The notes below the pieces were generated by a model. The model made no database searches. It was not told the origin of the DNA and worked only from the letters and a program-made list of their open reading frames with translations. DNA of 64,000 nt from Hydrogenophaga sp. 2FB (GTDB taxonomy: Bacteria > Pseudomonadota > Gammaproteobacteria > Burkholderiales > Burkholderiaceae_C). A program made the translations under genes and the position numbers. Positions 29,816-40,035 of the stretch are shown here, piece by piece. Within the stretch, counting starts at the first letter, position 1, and each line of letters starts with the position of its first letter. The stretch is taken from positions 1-64,000 of the forward strand of contig NZ_SCML01000032.1 in NCBI RefSeq assembly GCF_005503365.1, in the 5' to 3' direction.

Positions 29816-30985
29816 TTGATCGTCACTCCTAGTACTTTTCGCTTCACCGAGGCGCTGCCGCTGCGCAGCGGCGCCGTCCTCCCAGCCTACGAGCTGGTGG
29901 TGGAAACCTATGGCACGCTCAACGCGGACCGCTCCAATGCCGTGCTGATCTGCCACGCGCTCAACGCCTCGCACCACGTCGCGGGCTGGTACGCCGACGA
30001 GAACGGCCAGCCGCTCGCGCGCAGCGAAGGCTGGTGGAACAACATGATCGGCCCGGGCAAACCGGTCGACACCGACCGGTTTTTCGTCATCGGCGTCAAC
30101 AACCTGGGTTCCTGCTTCGGCTCCACCGGCCCCACCCACACCAACCCCGCCACCGGCACGCCCTGGGGCGCGGACTTTCCGGTGGTCACGGTGGAGGACT
30201 GGGTCGACGCCCAGGCGCGGTTACTCGACCGCATGGGCATCGAGACCCTGGCCGCCGTCATGGGCGGCAGCCTGGGCGGCATGCAGACGCTGAGCTGGAC
30301 CTTGCAATACCCCGAGCGCGTGCGTCACGCGGTGGTGGTGGCCAGTGCGCCCAACCTCACGGCGGAGAACATCGCCTTCAACGAGGTGGCGCGCCGCGCC
30401 ATCGTGACCGACCCCGATTTTCACGGCGGCCACTACCTGCGCGAAGGCACGCTGCCTCGGCGCGGGCTGCGGATCGCCCGCATGATCGGCCACATCACCT
30501 ACCTCAGCGACGACGTGATGAACGAGAAATTCGGGCGCAGCCTGCGCTCGATCGATGCCGACGACCCGACAGCCGCGGCCGAGCTGGCTTACCGCTACAC
30601 CACGCAGGATGTGGAATTCCAGATCGAGAGCTACCTGCGGTACCAGGGCGACAAGTTCAGTGAGTACTTCGACGCGAACACCTACCTGCTGATCACGCGC
30701 GCGCTCGACTATTTCGACCCGGCGCGCGAGTTCGACGGCGACCTCACCGCCGCGCTGGCGCGCGCCCGGGCGAAGTTTTTCCTCGTGAGCTTCACGACCG
30801 ACTGGCGCTTTTCACCCGCCCGCAGCCGCGAAGTCGTCAAGGCCCTGCTCGACAACCGCCGCGACGTGAGTTATGCCGAGATCGATGCGCCGCACGGTCA
30901 CGACGCTTTCCTGCTGGACGATCCGCGCTATCTGAACGCGGTGCGCGCCTATTTCGATCAGACCATCTCCGGAGGCCTGGCATGA
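29816..30985 (+). CDS. metX: Homoserine O-acetyl/succinyltransferase MetX
   Basis: 389-residue alpha/beta-hydrolase-fold acyltransferase that activates homoserine for methionine synthesis. NGLGSCFG-like motif ([18 protein letters not shown]), nucleophile S152 in GGSLGGMQ, and H362 in PHGHDAF are visible. Acyl donor specificity (acetyl- or succinyl-CoA) cannot be told by eye. The start is TTG at 29816, with AGGA six bases before; no in-frame ATG exists upstream. metW overlaps the end by four bases. Controlled by the SAM-II element upstream. Confidence 0.94.
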   Translation: MIVTPSTFRFTEALPLRSGAVLPAYELVVETYGTLNADRSNAVLICHALNASHHVAGWYADENGQPLARSEGWWNNMIGPGKPVDTDRFFVIGVNNLGSCFGSTGPTHTNPATGTPWGADFPVVTVEDWVDAQARLLDRMGIETLAAVMGGSLGGMQTLSWTLQYPERVRHAVVVASAPNLTAENIAFNEVARRAIVTDPDFHGGHYLREGTLPRRGLRIARMIGHITYLSDDVMNEKFGRSLRSIDADDPTAAAELAYRYTTQDVEFQIESYLRYQGDKFSEYFDANTYLLITRALDYFDPAREFDGDLTAALARARAKFFLVSFTTDWRFSPARSREVVKALLDNRRDVSYAEIDAPHGHDAFLLDDPRYLNAVRAYFDQTISGGLA

Positions 30986-31563
30986 GCGAGAAGCCCTTGA
31001 TGGAGTCCATTGCCCGCCTGGTGCCGCCGGGCTCGCGCGTGCTCGACCTCGGTTGCGGCGACGGGGCCTTGCTGGCCCATCTGCAAGGCACGCGCGGGTG
31101 CAGCGGCTACGGCGTGGAGATCGACGACGCCAAGGTGCTGGCCTGCATGCGGCGCGGCGTCAATGTGCTGCAGCTCAACCTCGAAGATGGCCTGACCATG
31201 TTCGACGACGACGCTTTTGACGTGGTGCTGCAGATCGACACCCTGCAACACCTGCGCAACGCCGAGACCATGCTGCGCGAAACGGCGCGCGTGGGACGCC
31301 TGGGCGTGGTGGCCTTCCCGAATTTCGCGCATTGGCCGAACCGCTTGCACGTGCTGCAGGGCCGCATGCCGGTGACGAAGCGCCTGCCATACCAGTGGTA
31401 CGACACGCCGAACATCCGCGTGGGCACGCACGCCGATTTCGAGGTGCTGGCGCGGCGCAATGGCTTGACCATTGAAGACAGCTTCGGGCTGCACGAGGGC
31501 CGGGAGGTCCGCGTGCTGCCGAACCTGATGGCCAGCACGGCGGTGTTCCGCTTCTCGAGCTGA
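30982..31563 (+). CDS. metW: Methionine biosynthesis protein MetW
   Basis: 193-residue class I methyltransferase-like protein with the SAM-binding glycine motif [12 protein letters not shown] at 20-31 and [14 protein letters not shown]. MetW pairs with MetX in many proteobacteria and is needed for its activity in several. The ATG overlaps the metX stop (ATGA), so the two are translationally coupled under the same riboswitch. Confidence 0.94.
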   Translation: MSEKPLMESIARLVPPGSRVLDLGCGDGALLAHLQGTRGCSGYGVEIDDAKVLACMRRGVNVLQLNLEDGLTMFDDDAFDVVLQIDTLQHLRNAETMLRETARVGRLGVVAFPNFAHWPNRLHVLQGRMPVTKRLPYQWYDTPNIRVGTHADFEVLARRNGLTIEDSFGLHEGREVRVLPNLMASTAVFRFSS

Positions 31564-31565
31564 GC

Positions 31566-31613
31566 GGGCGCTTCTAGCGCCCTCTCCCGGGGAAGAGGGC
31601 TGGGGTGAGTGCA
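31566..31613. repeat. Intergenic stem-loop pair (REP-like)
   Basis: GGGCGCT / AGCGCCC (31566-31572, 31576-31582) is followed by CCCTCT ... AGAGGG and the phrase GGCTGGGGTGAG. The latter is a short palindromic phrase often found between betaproteobacterial genes. It lies 3 bases after metW and may end its transcript. Confidence 0.45.
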
Positions 31614-31749
31614 CGCTCACCGGGGGTTTCCCTTGCTCGGCACCCCTGCCGCCGACGAATGGGGGTCATTTCCGGCCTTTTTCCCGCTTCAGCCGCCGCC
31701 GTCGTGGCCGATATCCCATGGACCAACCCGTCACATCGAGGACCGATCC

Positions 31750-32283
31750 ATGGACATGCGCAACGAAGCCACCCACCTAGCCCGCAACGACAGCACCCGG
31801 GCCACCGCAACGCAGCAGCAGGCCGGCGCCGAATTCCTGACCTTCCGCCTGGGCGGCGAGGAGTACGGCATCGACATCCTGCGCGTACAGGAAATCCGGT
31901 CCTACGAAGAGCCCACCCGCATCGCCAACTCGCCTTCGTTCATCAAAGGCGTGGTCAACCTGCGCGGCGTGATCGTGCCGGTGGTGGACCTGCGCATCAA
32001 GCTCGGTTGCGAGAAGGTCGAATACAACGGCTTCACCGTGGTGATCGTGCTCAACGTGCACGGCCGCGTGGTCGGCGCGGTGGTGGACTCGGTGTCGGAC
32101 GTGCTGGAGCTCGCTGGCGACGTCATCAAACCCGCACCCGAGATGAGCAGCAACGTGGACACCACGTTCATCACTGGCATCGCCAGCGTGGGCGAACGCA
32201 TGCTGATCCTGATGGACATCGAAGCCTTCATGTCCGGCCGCGACATGGGCCTGACCGACAGCGCCACCCAGGCACTGCAGTAA
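31750..32283 (+). CDS. cheW: Chemotaxis coupling protein CheW
   Basis: 177 residues, a single CheW domain linking receptors to the kinase Che[55 protein letters not shown] is the diagnostic N-terminal half. The ATG at 31750 has GAGGA in front. It heads a row of three receptor genes, but no cheA, cheR, cheB or cheY lies in the window. Confidence 0.95.
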   Translation: MDMRNEATHLARNDSTRATATQQQAGAEFLTFRLGGEEYGIDILRVQEIRSYEEPTRIANSPSFIKGVVNLRGVIVPVVDLRIKLGCEKVEYNGFTVVIVLNVHGRVVGAVVDSVSDVLELAGDVIKPAPEMSSNVDTTFITGIASVGERMLILMDIEAFMSGRDMGLTDSATQALQ

Positions 32284-32338
32284 ACAAGCCGGACCACAGC
32301 GCCTGCCGCCCATCGCACCCGACCCGGAGTTTCCACAC

Positions 32339-34159
32339 ATGTCCTTCCATCGACTCAAGATGAGCCAGCGGCTGAGCCTCGGCTTTGCCAGCGTGCTCGT
32401 GCTGCTGCTGGCGCTGACGGCCCTGGCGTGGAACGCACTGCGCACCGCGCAGGTCGCCACCGAGCGGGTGGTCGTGCTGGAGCAGCACGCGGCGGCGATC
32501 AACGAGTGGGCAGCGGGCACGCGGCTGAACATCAACCGCGCACTGGCGGTGGCGAAGTCGCGCGCCGATCCCGACGTCGACGCCCATTTCAAGCCCCTGG
32601 TGGCGCAGACCTCGGCGCGCATCAGCGAGTTGCAGAAAACACTGGAAGCGGAGATCACGAGCAGCGAAGGCAAAGCCTTGCTGGCCAGGATTTCCGACGC
32701 GCGTGGCGACTACATGGCCGTGCGCAAGACCTTCTTCGACACGCTCAAGGCGGGTGACCTCGACACGGCGATCCGGCAGTTGAACACCACCGTCATGCCC
32801 GCTGCCGACCGCTACAGCAGCGCCCAGGGTGAGTTGCAGGCTTTCCAGAACGGCCTGGTCGAGGCCGCCGTGGCGCAGTCGGCCACCACCATTCGCCAGA
32901 GCGTGATGTGGCTTCTGATGCTGGCCGCCGGCGCCGTCGCGGTGGCCACGCTGGTGGCCTGGCGCATCACGGTGTCGGTGACGGCGCCGTTGCACGAGGC
33001 CGTGGCGATGGCCACGGCGGTGGCCAGTGGCGATCTGACGCGTGAAGTGAAGACCGATCGGCAGGATGAGTTGGGTGCCCTGCTCAATGCCCTGAACGCC
33101 ATGAAGGTGTCGCTGATCCAGACCGTGAGCCAGGTGCGCAGCGCCACCGACAGCATCAACACCGCGTCGGTGGAAATTGCCTCGGGCAACCAGGACCTGA
33201 GCGCGCGCACCGAACAAGCGGCGAGCAACCTGCAGGAAACCGCCGCCAGCATGGAGCAACTCACCAGCACCGTGCGCCAGAGCGCGGATGCGGCACGCCA
33301 GGCGAACCAGCTGGCCGCGAGTGCGGCGGAGATCGCCGTGCGCGGTGGCGAGGTGGTCGGTCAGGTCGTGACCACGATGGACGAGATCAACCACAGCAGC
33401 AAGAAGATCAACGACATCATCGGTGTCATCGACGGCATCGCGTTCCAGACCAACATCCTGGCGCTGAACGCGGCGGTGGAAGCCGCGCGCGCGGGTGAAC
33501 AGGGCCGGGGCTTCGCGGTGGTGGCCGGAGAGGTGCGCAACCTGGCGCAGCGTTCGGCGCAAGCGGCCAAGGAGATCAAGGGCCTGATCGGTGCGAGCGT
33601 GGACAAGGTGGAAACGGGTTCGCGCCTGGTGGCCGAAGCGGGGCAGACCATGAGCGAGATCGTGGGCTCGGTGCAGCGCGTCTCCGACATCATTGGCGAG
33701 ATCACGGCGGCCTCGGGCGAGCAGAGCGACGGCATCGGCCAGGTCAACGTGGCGGTGACCCAGCTGGACCAGATGACGCAGCAGAACGCCGCGCTGGTCG
33801 AAGAGAGCACGGCGGCCGCCGAGAGTCTGAAGGACCAGGCTGCGCGCCTGGTGCAAGTGGTGCAGGTGTTCCGCCTGGACAGCTGCAGCGCGGCCGTCCC
33901 GGTGCAGGCCCCGCCCACGCTGTCACGCCGCGTTGTGCCAGGGCCCATGCCCATGCCGGCCAAGGCCGCGCCGCGCCAGCTGCCGGTCGAACGCCCGCGC
34001 GCGGCGGCATTGCCTGCGCCGAGCGCACCCACACCGAGCGCGCCCGAGCGGCGGACGCCGATACCCGCAACGGCGAGCGTGACCCCGCCCGCCGCCAAAG
34101 CCGCCCCGATCGTGGCCACCGCTGCCAGCAGCAGCGAAGGCGACTGGGAAAGTTTCTGA
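32339..34159 (+). CDS. Methyl-accepting chemotaxis protein 1 (with DWESF tail)
   Basis: 606 residues. TM1 is at about 12-32 and TM2 at about 188-208 around a four-helix-bundle periplasmic sensor; a HAMP domain and a long signalling coiled coil with the tip [38 protein letters not shown] follow. A Pro/Ala-rich linker ends in EGDWESF, similar to the NWETF/NWESF pentapeptide that tethers CheR and CheB in enteric receptors. Ligand unknown. The signalling segment is almost identical in DNA to that of receptor 3. Confidence 0.93.
   Translation: MSFHRLKMSQRLSLGFASVLVLLLALTALAWNALRTAQVATERVVVLEQHAAAINEWAAGTRLNINRALAVAKSRADPDVDAHFKPLVAQTSARISELQKTLEAEITSSEGKALLARISDARGDYMAVRKTFFDTLKAGDLDTAIRQLNTTVMPAADRYSSAQGELQAFQNGLVEAAVAQSATTIRQSVMWLLMLAAGAVAVATLVAWRITVSVTAPLHEAVAMATAVASGDLTREVKTDRQDELGALLNALNAMKVSLIQTVSQVRSATDSINTASVEIASGNQDLSARTEQAASNLQETAASMEQLTSTVRQSADAARQANQLAASAAEIAVRGGEVVGQVVTTMDEINHSSKKINDIIGVIDGIAFQTNILALNAAVEAARAGEQGRGFAVVAGEVRNLAQRSAQAAKEIKGLIGASVDKVETGSRLVAEAGQTMSEIVGSVQRVSDIIGEITAASGEQSDGIGQVNVAVTQLDQMTQQNAALVEESTAAAESLKDQAARLVQVVQVFRLDSCSAAVPVQAPPTLSRRVVPGPMPMPAKAAPRQLPVERPRAAALPAPSAPTPSAPERRTPIPATASVTPPAAKAAPIVATAASSSEGDWESF
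33173..33786 (+). repeat. Long direct repeat, copy 1 (MCP signalling segment)
   Basis: This about 614-base segment of receptor 1 recurs at 36633-37246 in receptor 3 at a constant offset of 3460 with only scattered third-position changes; the encoded protein is identical. Receptor 2 has a clearly more diverged version. Confidence 0.88.
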
Positions 34160-34214
34160 ATCGACGGCCGATTCCCCTTTCAACAGCGACACAAGAAAGA
34201 AGAGAGAGACCGAC

Positions 34215-35795
34215 ATGCAACACCTGATGCGACAGTTTTCCATTCGTACCCGCATGATGGGCGCCATTGGCGTCGTGCTGCTGCTGCTGACCCTGGTCGG
34301 CAGTGCCGGCTGGTGGGGCATCGGGCGTTTGCACGCGGTCAACGAAACCTTCGTGGCCACCTCGTTCGAGGAGACGCTCACGCTCTCGCGCCTGCAGGTC
34401 GCGCTGCGCAACATGGGCAGCTTCGAGAAAGACATGGTCATTGCCTATGAGAAGCCCGAGCAGGTGCTCAAGGCCAAGGCCCAGTGGCTGGCCGCGCGCG
34501 ACGAGGCGCAGCGCCAGATGGACACCCTGCTCGGCGGCCAGGAAGACCAGGACAACGCGGTGGTGCTCGAGATGAAGAAGCAACTCGAGCAATACGTGGG
34601 CGCGGTCGAACCGGTGACGCGCCAGCTCGAGAGCAGCGGCTACGACTCCGCCACCGTGGCCAACCGCATGCTCAACCGCGCGCACACCAGCTTTGACGCC
34701 TTGCTGCAGAGCATGCAGCGCGTCGAAGAAACGCTGATGGCCGAGGCCGCCAGCGCGCGCCAGACCGGCAAGGACACCAGCAAACAGGCGCTGATGCTGT
34801 TTGGCCTGGCCGTGGCCATCGCCGCGCTGGTGGTGGTGCCCACCACCTGGTCCAACATGGGCAGCATCTGCGGCCCGCTCGACGAGGCACAACAGCTGGC
34901 CAGCGCGATCGCCCAGGGTGATCTGACGCGCCCGGTGCACGCCGACGGCCTGGACGAAACCGCCAAACTCATGCGCGCCCTGGGCGACATGCAGGCGTCG
35001 CTGGCCCGCATCGTGGGCGAGGTGCGCAACTCCACCGACAGCATCGGCACGGCCAGCCAGGAGATCGCCAGCGGCAACCAGGACCTGAGCGCGCGCACCG
35101 AACAGGCGGCGAGCAACCTGCAGCAAACCGCGGCCAGCATGGAGCAACTTACCAGCACCGTGCGCCAGAGCGCCGACGCGGCGCGCCAGGCCACGCAAAT
35201 GGCCGTGGCCAATGCCGAGGTGGCGGTGCGCGGTGGTCAGGTCGTGGGCCAGGTGGTCAGCACCATGGACGAGATCAACCACAGCAGCAAAAAGATCAGC
35301 GACATCATCGGCGTGATCGATGGCATCGCGTTCCAGACCAACATCCTCGCGCTCAACGCGGCGGTGGAAGCCGCGCGCGCTGGCGAGCAAGGCCGGGGCT
35401 TTGCGGTGGTGGCGGCCGAGGTGCGCAACCTGGCGCAGCGTTCGGCGCAAGCGGCCAAGGAGATCAAGAGCCTGATCGACACCAGCGTGGGCAAGGTGGA
35501 AGACGGTTCGCGTCTCGTCGCGCAAGCGGGTCGCACCATCGGCGAGATCGTGGCCAACGCGGAAAAGGTTTCGGCCTTCATCAGCGACATCACCACCGCC
35601 GCGGGCGAGCAGAGCGACGGCATTGGCCAGGTCAACACGGCCGTGACGCAGCTCGACCAGATGACGCAACAGAACGCGGCGCTGGTCGAAGAGAGCGCGG
35701 CCGCCGCCGAAAGCCTGAAAGACCAGGCCGCCCGCCTGGCCGACGTGGTGCGGGTGTTCCGCATCGATGCGCCCACGCCATCGTCTGCCGCCTGA
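34215..35795 (+). CDS. Methyl-accepting chemotaxis protein 2
   Basis: 526 residues with TM1 about 14-36, a periplasmic helical domain, TM2 about 192-212, HAMP and signalling domain. The tip [38 protein letters not shown] is present. It has no C-terminal CheR-binding pentapeptide. An AAGAAGAGAGAG stretch provides the ribosome site. It lies between receptors 1 and 3 and probably belongs to the same transcript as cheW. Confidence 0.93.
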   Translation: MQHLMRQFSIRTRMMGAIGVVLLLLTLVGSAGWWGIGRLHAVNETFVATSFEETLTLSRLQVALRNMGSFEKDMVIAYEKPEQVLKAKAQWLAARDEAQRQMDTLLGGQEDQDNAVVLEMKKQLEQYVGAVEPVTRQLESSGYDSATVANRMLNRAHTSFDALLQSMQRVEETLMAEAASARQTGKDTSKQALMLFGLAVAIAALVVVPTTWSNMGSICGPLDEAQQLASAIAQGDLTRPVHADGLDETAKLMRALGDMQASLARIVGEVRNSTDSIGTASQEIASGNQDLSARTEQAASNLQQTAASMEQLTSTVRQSADAARQATQMAVANAEVAVRGGQVVGQVVSTMDEINHSSKKISDIIGVIDGIAFQTNILALNAAVEAARAGEQGRGFAVVAAEVRNLAQRSAQAAKEIKSLIDTSVGKVEDGSRLVAQAGRTIGEIVANAEKVSAFISDITTAAGEQSDGIGQVNTAVTQLDQMTQQNAALVEESAAAAESLKDQAARLADVVRVFRIDAPTPSSAA

Positions 35796-35819
35796 CGTGA
35801 TCCTGTTGCCGCTGCCGAC

Positions 35820-37349
35820 ATGAACTTCAACCAACGCCTCCTGCTCGCCTTCATCGCCCCCGCCGCGCTCTTCGTGGCCGGCCTGGGGGGCAGCATCTGG
35901 TCGCTGACCCAGACGCAGTCCCGGTTCGATCGCTACATCAAGACCGAGCAGGCGACGGCCAGCGGCCTGCAGGACATGTACGCACAAGGCCTGCAGATGG
36001 GCCAGGCGCTGCGCAACGTCCTGCTGGACCCGAGCAATGCCCAGGGCTACAAGAACCTGGACGCCGCGCGCGCGGCGTTCGACGACGCGCACCTGGCCAC
36101 CCTGGCGGCCGCCAAGGGCACGCCGATCGAAGCATCGCTCGCACCGGTGGCCGGCTTGCGCGCCGCCCAGGCCCAGGCGCAGGACAAGGTGCTGGCACTG
36201 GTGAAGACCAGCGTGCCGGATGCCATGCAGCTGCTGAACGCGGAAGAAACACCGGCCTGGCGCAAGCTGCGCGGCGAGCTGCTGCAACTGGGCAAGGCCT
36301 CGCAAGAACTCTCGGCACAAACGCACCAGCAGGTCAACGCCGAGGCCGATCGCGCCCGCGCGATGGCGATCGGCCTGGCCTTGCTGGCCCTGTCGGTGGC
36401 CGTGGTGTTGGGGCTGGTCGTGCAGCGCACGCTCCAGCGCGAAATCGGCGGTGACCCCGCCGTGGCGCGCGGTGCGCTGCGCCGGATTGCCGACGGCGAC
36501 CTCAGCGGCGCGACGCCCCCGGTGCGCGACGCCAACAGCCTCATGGGCGCGCTGGCGGCGATGCAGACGTCCATGCGCACCCTGGTGGGCGAGGTGCACG
36601 CGTCCAGCGCCGGCATCGAAGTGGCGAGCAGCGAAATTGCCTCGGGCAACCAGGACCTGAGCGCGCGCACCGAGCAAGCGGCGAGCAACCTGCAGGAAAC
36701 CGCCGCCAGCATGGAGCAACTCACGAGCACCGTGCGCCAGAGCGCCGACGCGGCACGCCAGGCCAACCAGCTGGCCGCGAGTGCGGCGGAGATCGCCGTG
36801 CGCGGTGGCGAGGTGGTCGGTCAGGTCGTGACGACGATGGACGAGATCAACCACAGCAGCAAGAAGATCAACGACATCATCGGCGTCATCGACGGCATCG
36901 CCTTCCAGACCAACATCCTGGCGCTGAACGCGGCGGTGGAAGCCGCGCGCGCGGGTGAACAAGGCCGGGGCTTCGCGGTGGTGGCCGGAGAGGTGCGCAA
37001 CCTGGCGCAGCGTTCGGCGCAAGCGGCCAAGGAGATCAAGGGCCTGATCGGTGCGAGCGTGGACAAGGTGGAAACGGGTTCGCGCCTGGTGGCCGAAGCG
37101 GGGCAGACCATGAGCGAGATCGTGGGCTCGGTGCAGCGCGTCTCCGACATCATTGGCGAGATCACGGCGGCCTCGGGCGAGCAGAGCGACGGCATCGGGC
37201 AGGTCAACGTGGCGGTGACCCAGCTGGACCAGATGACGCAGCAGAACGCGGCACTGGTGGAGGAGAGCGCAGCGGCTGCCGAGAGCTTGAAGGACCAGGC
37301 TGCGCGGCTCAACGCATCGGTGGCGGTGTTTCGTTTGTCTGCCGCCTGA
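35820..37349 (+). CDS. Methyl-accepting chemotaxis protein 3
   Basis: 509 residues: TM1 about 7-27, periplasmic helical sensor, TM2 about 181-203, HAMP ([16 protein letters not shown]) and a signalling domain identical in protein sequence to receptor 1 from EIASGNQDL through QNAALVEES. The C-terminus is short ([10 protein letters not shown]) with no pentapeptide. The sensor differs from receptors 1 and 2, so it likely detects another ligand while sharing the output module. Confidence 0.93.
   Translation: MNFNQRLLLAFIAPAALFVAGLGGSIWSLTQTQSRFDRYIKTEQATASGLQDMYAQGLQMGQALRNVLLDPSNAQGYKNLDAARAAFDDAHLATLAAAKGTPIEASLAPVAGLRAAQAQAQDKVLALVKTSVPDAMQLLNAEETPAWRKLRGELLQLGKASQELSAQTHQQVNAEADRARAMAIGLALLALSVAVVLGLVVQRTLQREIGGDPAVARGALRRIADGDLSGATPPVRDANSLMGALAAMQTSMRTLVGEVHASSAGIEVASSEIASGNQDLSARTEQAASNLQETAASMEQLTSTVRQSADAARQANQLAASAAEIAVRGGEVVGQVVTTMDEINHSSKKINDIIGVIDGIAFQTNILALNAAVEAARAGEQGRGFAVVAGEVRNLAQRSAQAAKEIKGLIGASVDKVETGSRLVAEAGQTMSEIVGSVQRVSDIIGEITAASGEQSDGIGQVNVAVTQLDQMTQQNAALVEESAAAAESLKDQAARLNASVAVFRLSAA
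36633..37246 (+). repeat. Long direct repeat, copy 2 (MCP signalling segment)
   Basis: Second copy of the segment at 33173-33786. The pair suggests recent gene conversion or duplication, and the DNA between copies could be lost by recombination. Confidence 0.88.
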
Positions 37350-37405
37350 GAAGGTGTGAAGGAGCGCGCCTGGCTATAGTGAGCAGGCTCACCGGAGACC
37401 TGTTC

Positions 37406-38101
37406 ATGACACCCCAACACATCGGCATCGTCGCCTGCTCGGCCGAGGGCGCCGCGCTTTGTTATCGGACCATTTGCGCCGAGAGCGCGGCACTGCTCGG
37501 CCCGCACGCGCACCCCGAGGTATCGCTGCATTCGCTCTCGCTGGCGGACTATGTGGATGCCCTCGATCGCAACGACCTGCAAGGCGTCGCCGACCTGATG
37601 CTGACCTCGGCGCGCAAGCTCGCGTCGATCGGCGCGGACTTTCTCATCTGCCCGGACAACACCATCCACCAGGCGTTTCACCTGGTCGAACCGCACTCGC
37701 CCAGGCCCTGGCTGCACATCGCCGAGGTGGTGGCGCAGGCGGCCGTGCAGCGTGGTTACCGGCGCCTGGGCATCACGGGCACGCACTGGCTGGTGAACAG
37801 CGAGGTCTACCCCGAAAAACTCGCCGCGCACCGTTTGCAAGCGGTGCGGCCGAGCGCGGCGGACCGCGACGCGATCGGCCGCATCATCATGGACGAGCTG
37901 GTGTGCGGTGTGTTCAAGCCCGAGAGCGTGGTGCGCTTTCAACAGGTGTTCGCGGCGTTGAAAGACGCGGGCTGTGACGCGGTGGTGATGGGCTGCACCG
38001 AGATCCCGCTGATCATGAGCGACGCGAATTCACCGCTGCCCACGCTGGATTCCACACGCCTGCTCGCGCGCGCCGCGTTGGCGCGTGCGGTCGGCGGCTG
38101 A
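37406..38101 (+). CDS. Aspartate/glutamate racemase family protein
   Basis: 231 residues. HIGIVACSAEGAALCYR at the N-terminus, the first catalytic cysteine in FLICPDNTIHQAF and the second in VVMGCTEIPLIM are the family signature. These are PLP-independent amino-acid racemases, possibly making D-Asp or D-Glu; specificity is not evident. The ATG at 37406 has CCGGAGAC before it. It is followed by the convergent rsmE with one base between stops. Confidence 0.88.
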   Translation: MTPQHIGIVACSAEGAALCYRTICAESAALLGPHAHPEVSLHSLSLADYVDALDRNDLQGVADLMLTSARKLASIGADFLICPDNTIHQAFHLVEPHSPRPWLHIAEVVAQAAVQRGYRRLGITGTHWLVNSEVYPEKLAAHRLQAVRPSAADRDAIGRIIMDELVCGVFKPESVVRFQQVFAALKDAGCDAVVMGCTEIPLIMSDANSPLPTLDSTRLLARAALARAVGG

Positions 38102-38102
38102 C

Positions 38103-38831
38103 CTAGCCGCCCAGCGCCAGCACCAGGGCCGCCAGCGCGGCCGTTTCGGCACGCAGCACACGCGGACCGAGCGTTACCGGCACGAAGCCCGCCGCGCGCG
38201 CGAGCGCATCTTCCTGGGGATTGAGCCCACCCTCGGGCCCGCTGAGGAACAAAGCATCGGCCTCAAGCGGCGCCCGGGCGAGCGCTTGTGCCAGAGGCTG
38301 GGTGCCCTCGGCCAGCGACAGCAGGCAGCGCAGCGCGCCATCGCCCGACGGCAGCGCCTTGAGCCAGGCCGCGAAATCGGCCACCCCATGCACCGCAGGC
38401 ACACGGTTGCCACCGCATTGTTCGCAGGCCGCCACCGCGACCGACTGCCAGTGCGCCTGCTTCTTCGCCGCGCGCTCGCCGCTCAGGCGCAGCACGCTGT
38501 GCGCGGTGTGCAGCGGTTGCAGGCTGGTCGCCCCCAACTCGGCGGCTTTCTCCACCAGCCAGTCCATGCGCTCGTTGGCCGGCATGCCCATGGCCAGGTG
38601 CACCGCGCGCTGCGGCTCGCGCTCGGTGGCGTGGTGGGTGCCCACCGTCACATCCACATCGCTGCGGCCCATGCGGGTGATGGAGGCATCCCACTCGCCG
38701 CCGTCGCCGTTGAAGAGCGTGATGGTCTGCCCCGGCTGCAGGCGCAGCACCTGCACGTGGCGGGCGGATGCGGCGGGCAGCGCGAGAGGCTGGCCTTCCA
38801 GCAGCGGTGTCGGGCAGAAGAAGCGCGGCAT
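38103..38831 (-). CDS. rsmE: 16S rRNA (uracil1498-N3)-methyltransferase
   Basis: 242-residue SPOUT methyltransferase. N-terminal PUA-like part MPRFFCPTPL...ARHVQVLRLQPGQTITLFNGDGGEW, and C-terminal knot FLSGPEGGLNPQEDALARAAGFVPVTLGPRVLRAETAALAAL are diagnostic. The start is the ATG at 38831, five bases downstream of the amgK stop, so it may be cotranscribed with amgK. Confidence 0.95.
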   Translation of the reverse strand: MPRFFCPTPLLEGQPLALPAASARHVQVLRLQPGQTITLFNGDGGEWDASITRMGRSDVDVTVGTHHATEREPQRAVHLAMGMPANERMDWLVEKAAELGATSLQPLHTAHSVLRLSGERAAKKQAHWQSVAVAACEQCGGNRVPAVHGVADFAAWLKALPSGDGALRCLLSLAEGTQPLAQALARAPLEADALFLSGPEGGLNPQEDALARAAGFVPVTLGPRVLRAETAALAALVLALGG

Positions 38832-38836
38832 GGCGC

Positions 38837-39928
38837 TCAGACGCGCCCGAAGGCGTAGCCCGATGCCGCCTGCAGACCTTCGATCTCGTCGAGCATCTTC
38901 AGGAACGGACCCAGCGCGCGGTAGCGGTGCGCGGTGTGGCGGATGTAGCCAATGAAACGCGGCGCATCGGCCAGGTACTTGGGCTTGCCGTCGCGCAGCG
39001 TGAGGCGCGCGAAGATGCCGGCCACCTTCAGGTGGCGCTGCAGGCCCATCCATTCGACGCCGCGGTAGAACGCGCCGAAGTCGCTGTGCCAGTCTTCGAA
39101 GTCCATCAGGCCGGCCTTGCGCGCCTTCTCCCAGTAGCGCACGGTCACGTCGATCACGAAGTCTTCTTCCCAGGTCAGGAACGCGTCGCGCATCAGGCTG
39201 GCGATGTCGTAGGTGATGGGGCCATGCACCGCGTCCTGGAAGTCGAGCACCCCCAGCTGCTGCGCCGGCGTATCACCGGGTTGCAGTGGCAACATCAGGT
39301 TGCGCGGCATGAAGTCGCGGTGCACGTAGACCTGCGGCGCGGCGAGGTTGTGCGCGACGACGGTGTCGAAGGCTTTCTGCAGCGTCTGTGCCTGCGCGGC
39401 GCTCAGCGTGAGGCCTTTGTGCTGCTGCAGGTACCAGTCGGGGAACAGCTGCAATTCGCGGCGCAGCAGCGCCTCGTTGTAAGGCGGCAGCACGCCGGGT
39501 TTCGAGGCCAGTTGCCAGGCCAGCAGCGCGTCCAGCGCTTGCATGTAGCGCGCATGGTTGGCTTGCGGGTGGGCAGCGTCGATGCCGTCGAGCATGGTCT
39601 GGTGCCCCAGATCGCTCAGCAGCATGAAGCCTTGCGGCGCGTCCCAGTCCAGCACCTCGGGCACCAGCAGGCCGGCGCCGCGCATCAGCTCGGCCACGTG
39701 CACGAAGGGTTGGCAGTTCTCGTGCGCGGGCGGCGCGTCCATCACGATCAGGCTGCCACCGGCTTGCGCGTCGATGCGCAGGTAGCGGCGAAAGCTCGCG
39801 TCCGCCGAGGCCGGGCGCAGCGTGTCGGGCAACAGACCCAGGCGTGTGGTCAGCGGCGAGAGCCAGGCGTGAAAGGCAGCTTCGCGAGCGGGTTCGGCCC
39901 AGGCAACGGCGGGGTGAGACGGGGTCAT
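38837..39928 (-). CDS. amgK: N-acetylmuramate/N-acetylglucosamine kinase AmgK
   Basis: 363-residue aminoglycoside-phosphotransferase-fold kinase. SFRRYLRI, the catalytic VHRDFMPRNLML and metal-binding VLDFQDAVHGPITYD motifs are visible. AmgK phosphorylates the anomeric position of recycled MurNAc or GlcNAc; MurU then makes UDP-MurNAc, a cell-wall recycling route that bypasses fosfomycin. It diverges from lptD, a common context. murU is not adjacent here but appears at the right edge of the window. Confidence 0.88.
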   Translation of the reverse strand: MTPSHPAVAWAEPAREAAFHAWLSPLTTRLGLLPDTLRPASADASFRRYLRIDAQAGGSLIVMDAPPAHENCQPFVHVAELMRGAGLLVPEVLDWDAPQGFMLLSDLGHQTMLDGIDAAHPQANHARYMQALDALLAWQLASKPGVLPPYNEALLRRELQLFPDWYLQQHKGLTLSAAQAQTLQKAFDTVVAHNLAAPQVYVHRDFMPRNLMLPLQPGDTPAQQLGVLDFQDAVHGPITYDIASLMRDAFLTWEEDFVIDVTVRYWEKARKAGLMDFEDWHSDFGAFYRGVEWMGLQRHLKVAGIFARLTLRDGKPKYLADAPRFIGYIRHTAHRYRALGPFLKMLDEIEGLQAASGYAFGRV

Positions 39929-40035
39929 GCGGGTGCTGGGGTGGGAGGAGTTTTCCGAAGGGCGCGACCGGTGGTCGGGCAGTGGATAATGCCCGAAGAT
40001 TCTACAAACCCCTCTGCAGGCGGCAGCCGGCTTTC

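Noticed and set aside
33744..37022. 1092-codon open frame opposite the receptor genes
   Set aside because: His/Arg-rich antisense shadow; the three receptors on the plus strand explain the coding bias.
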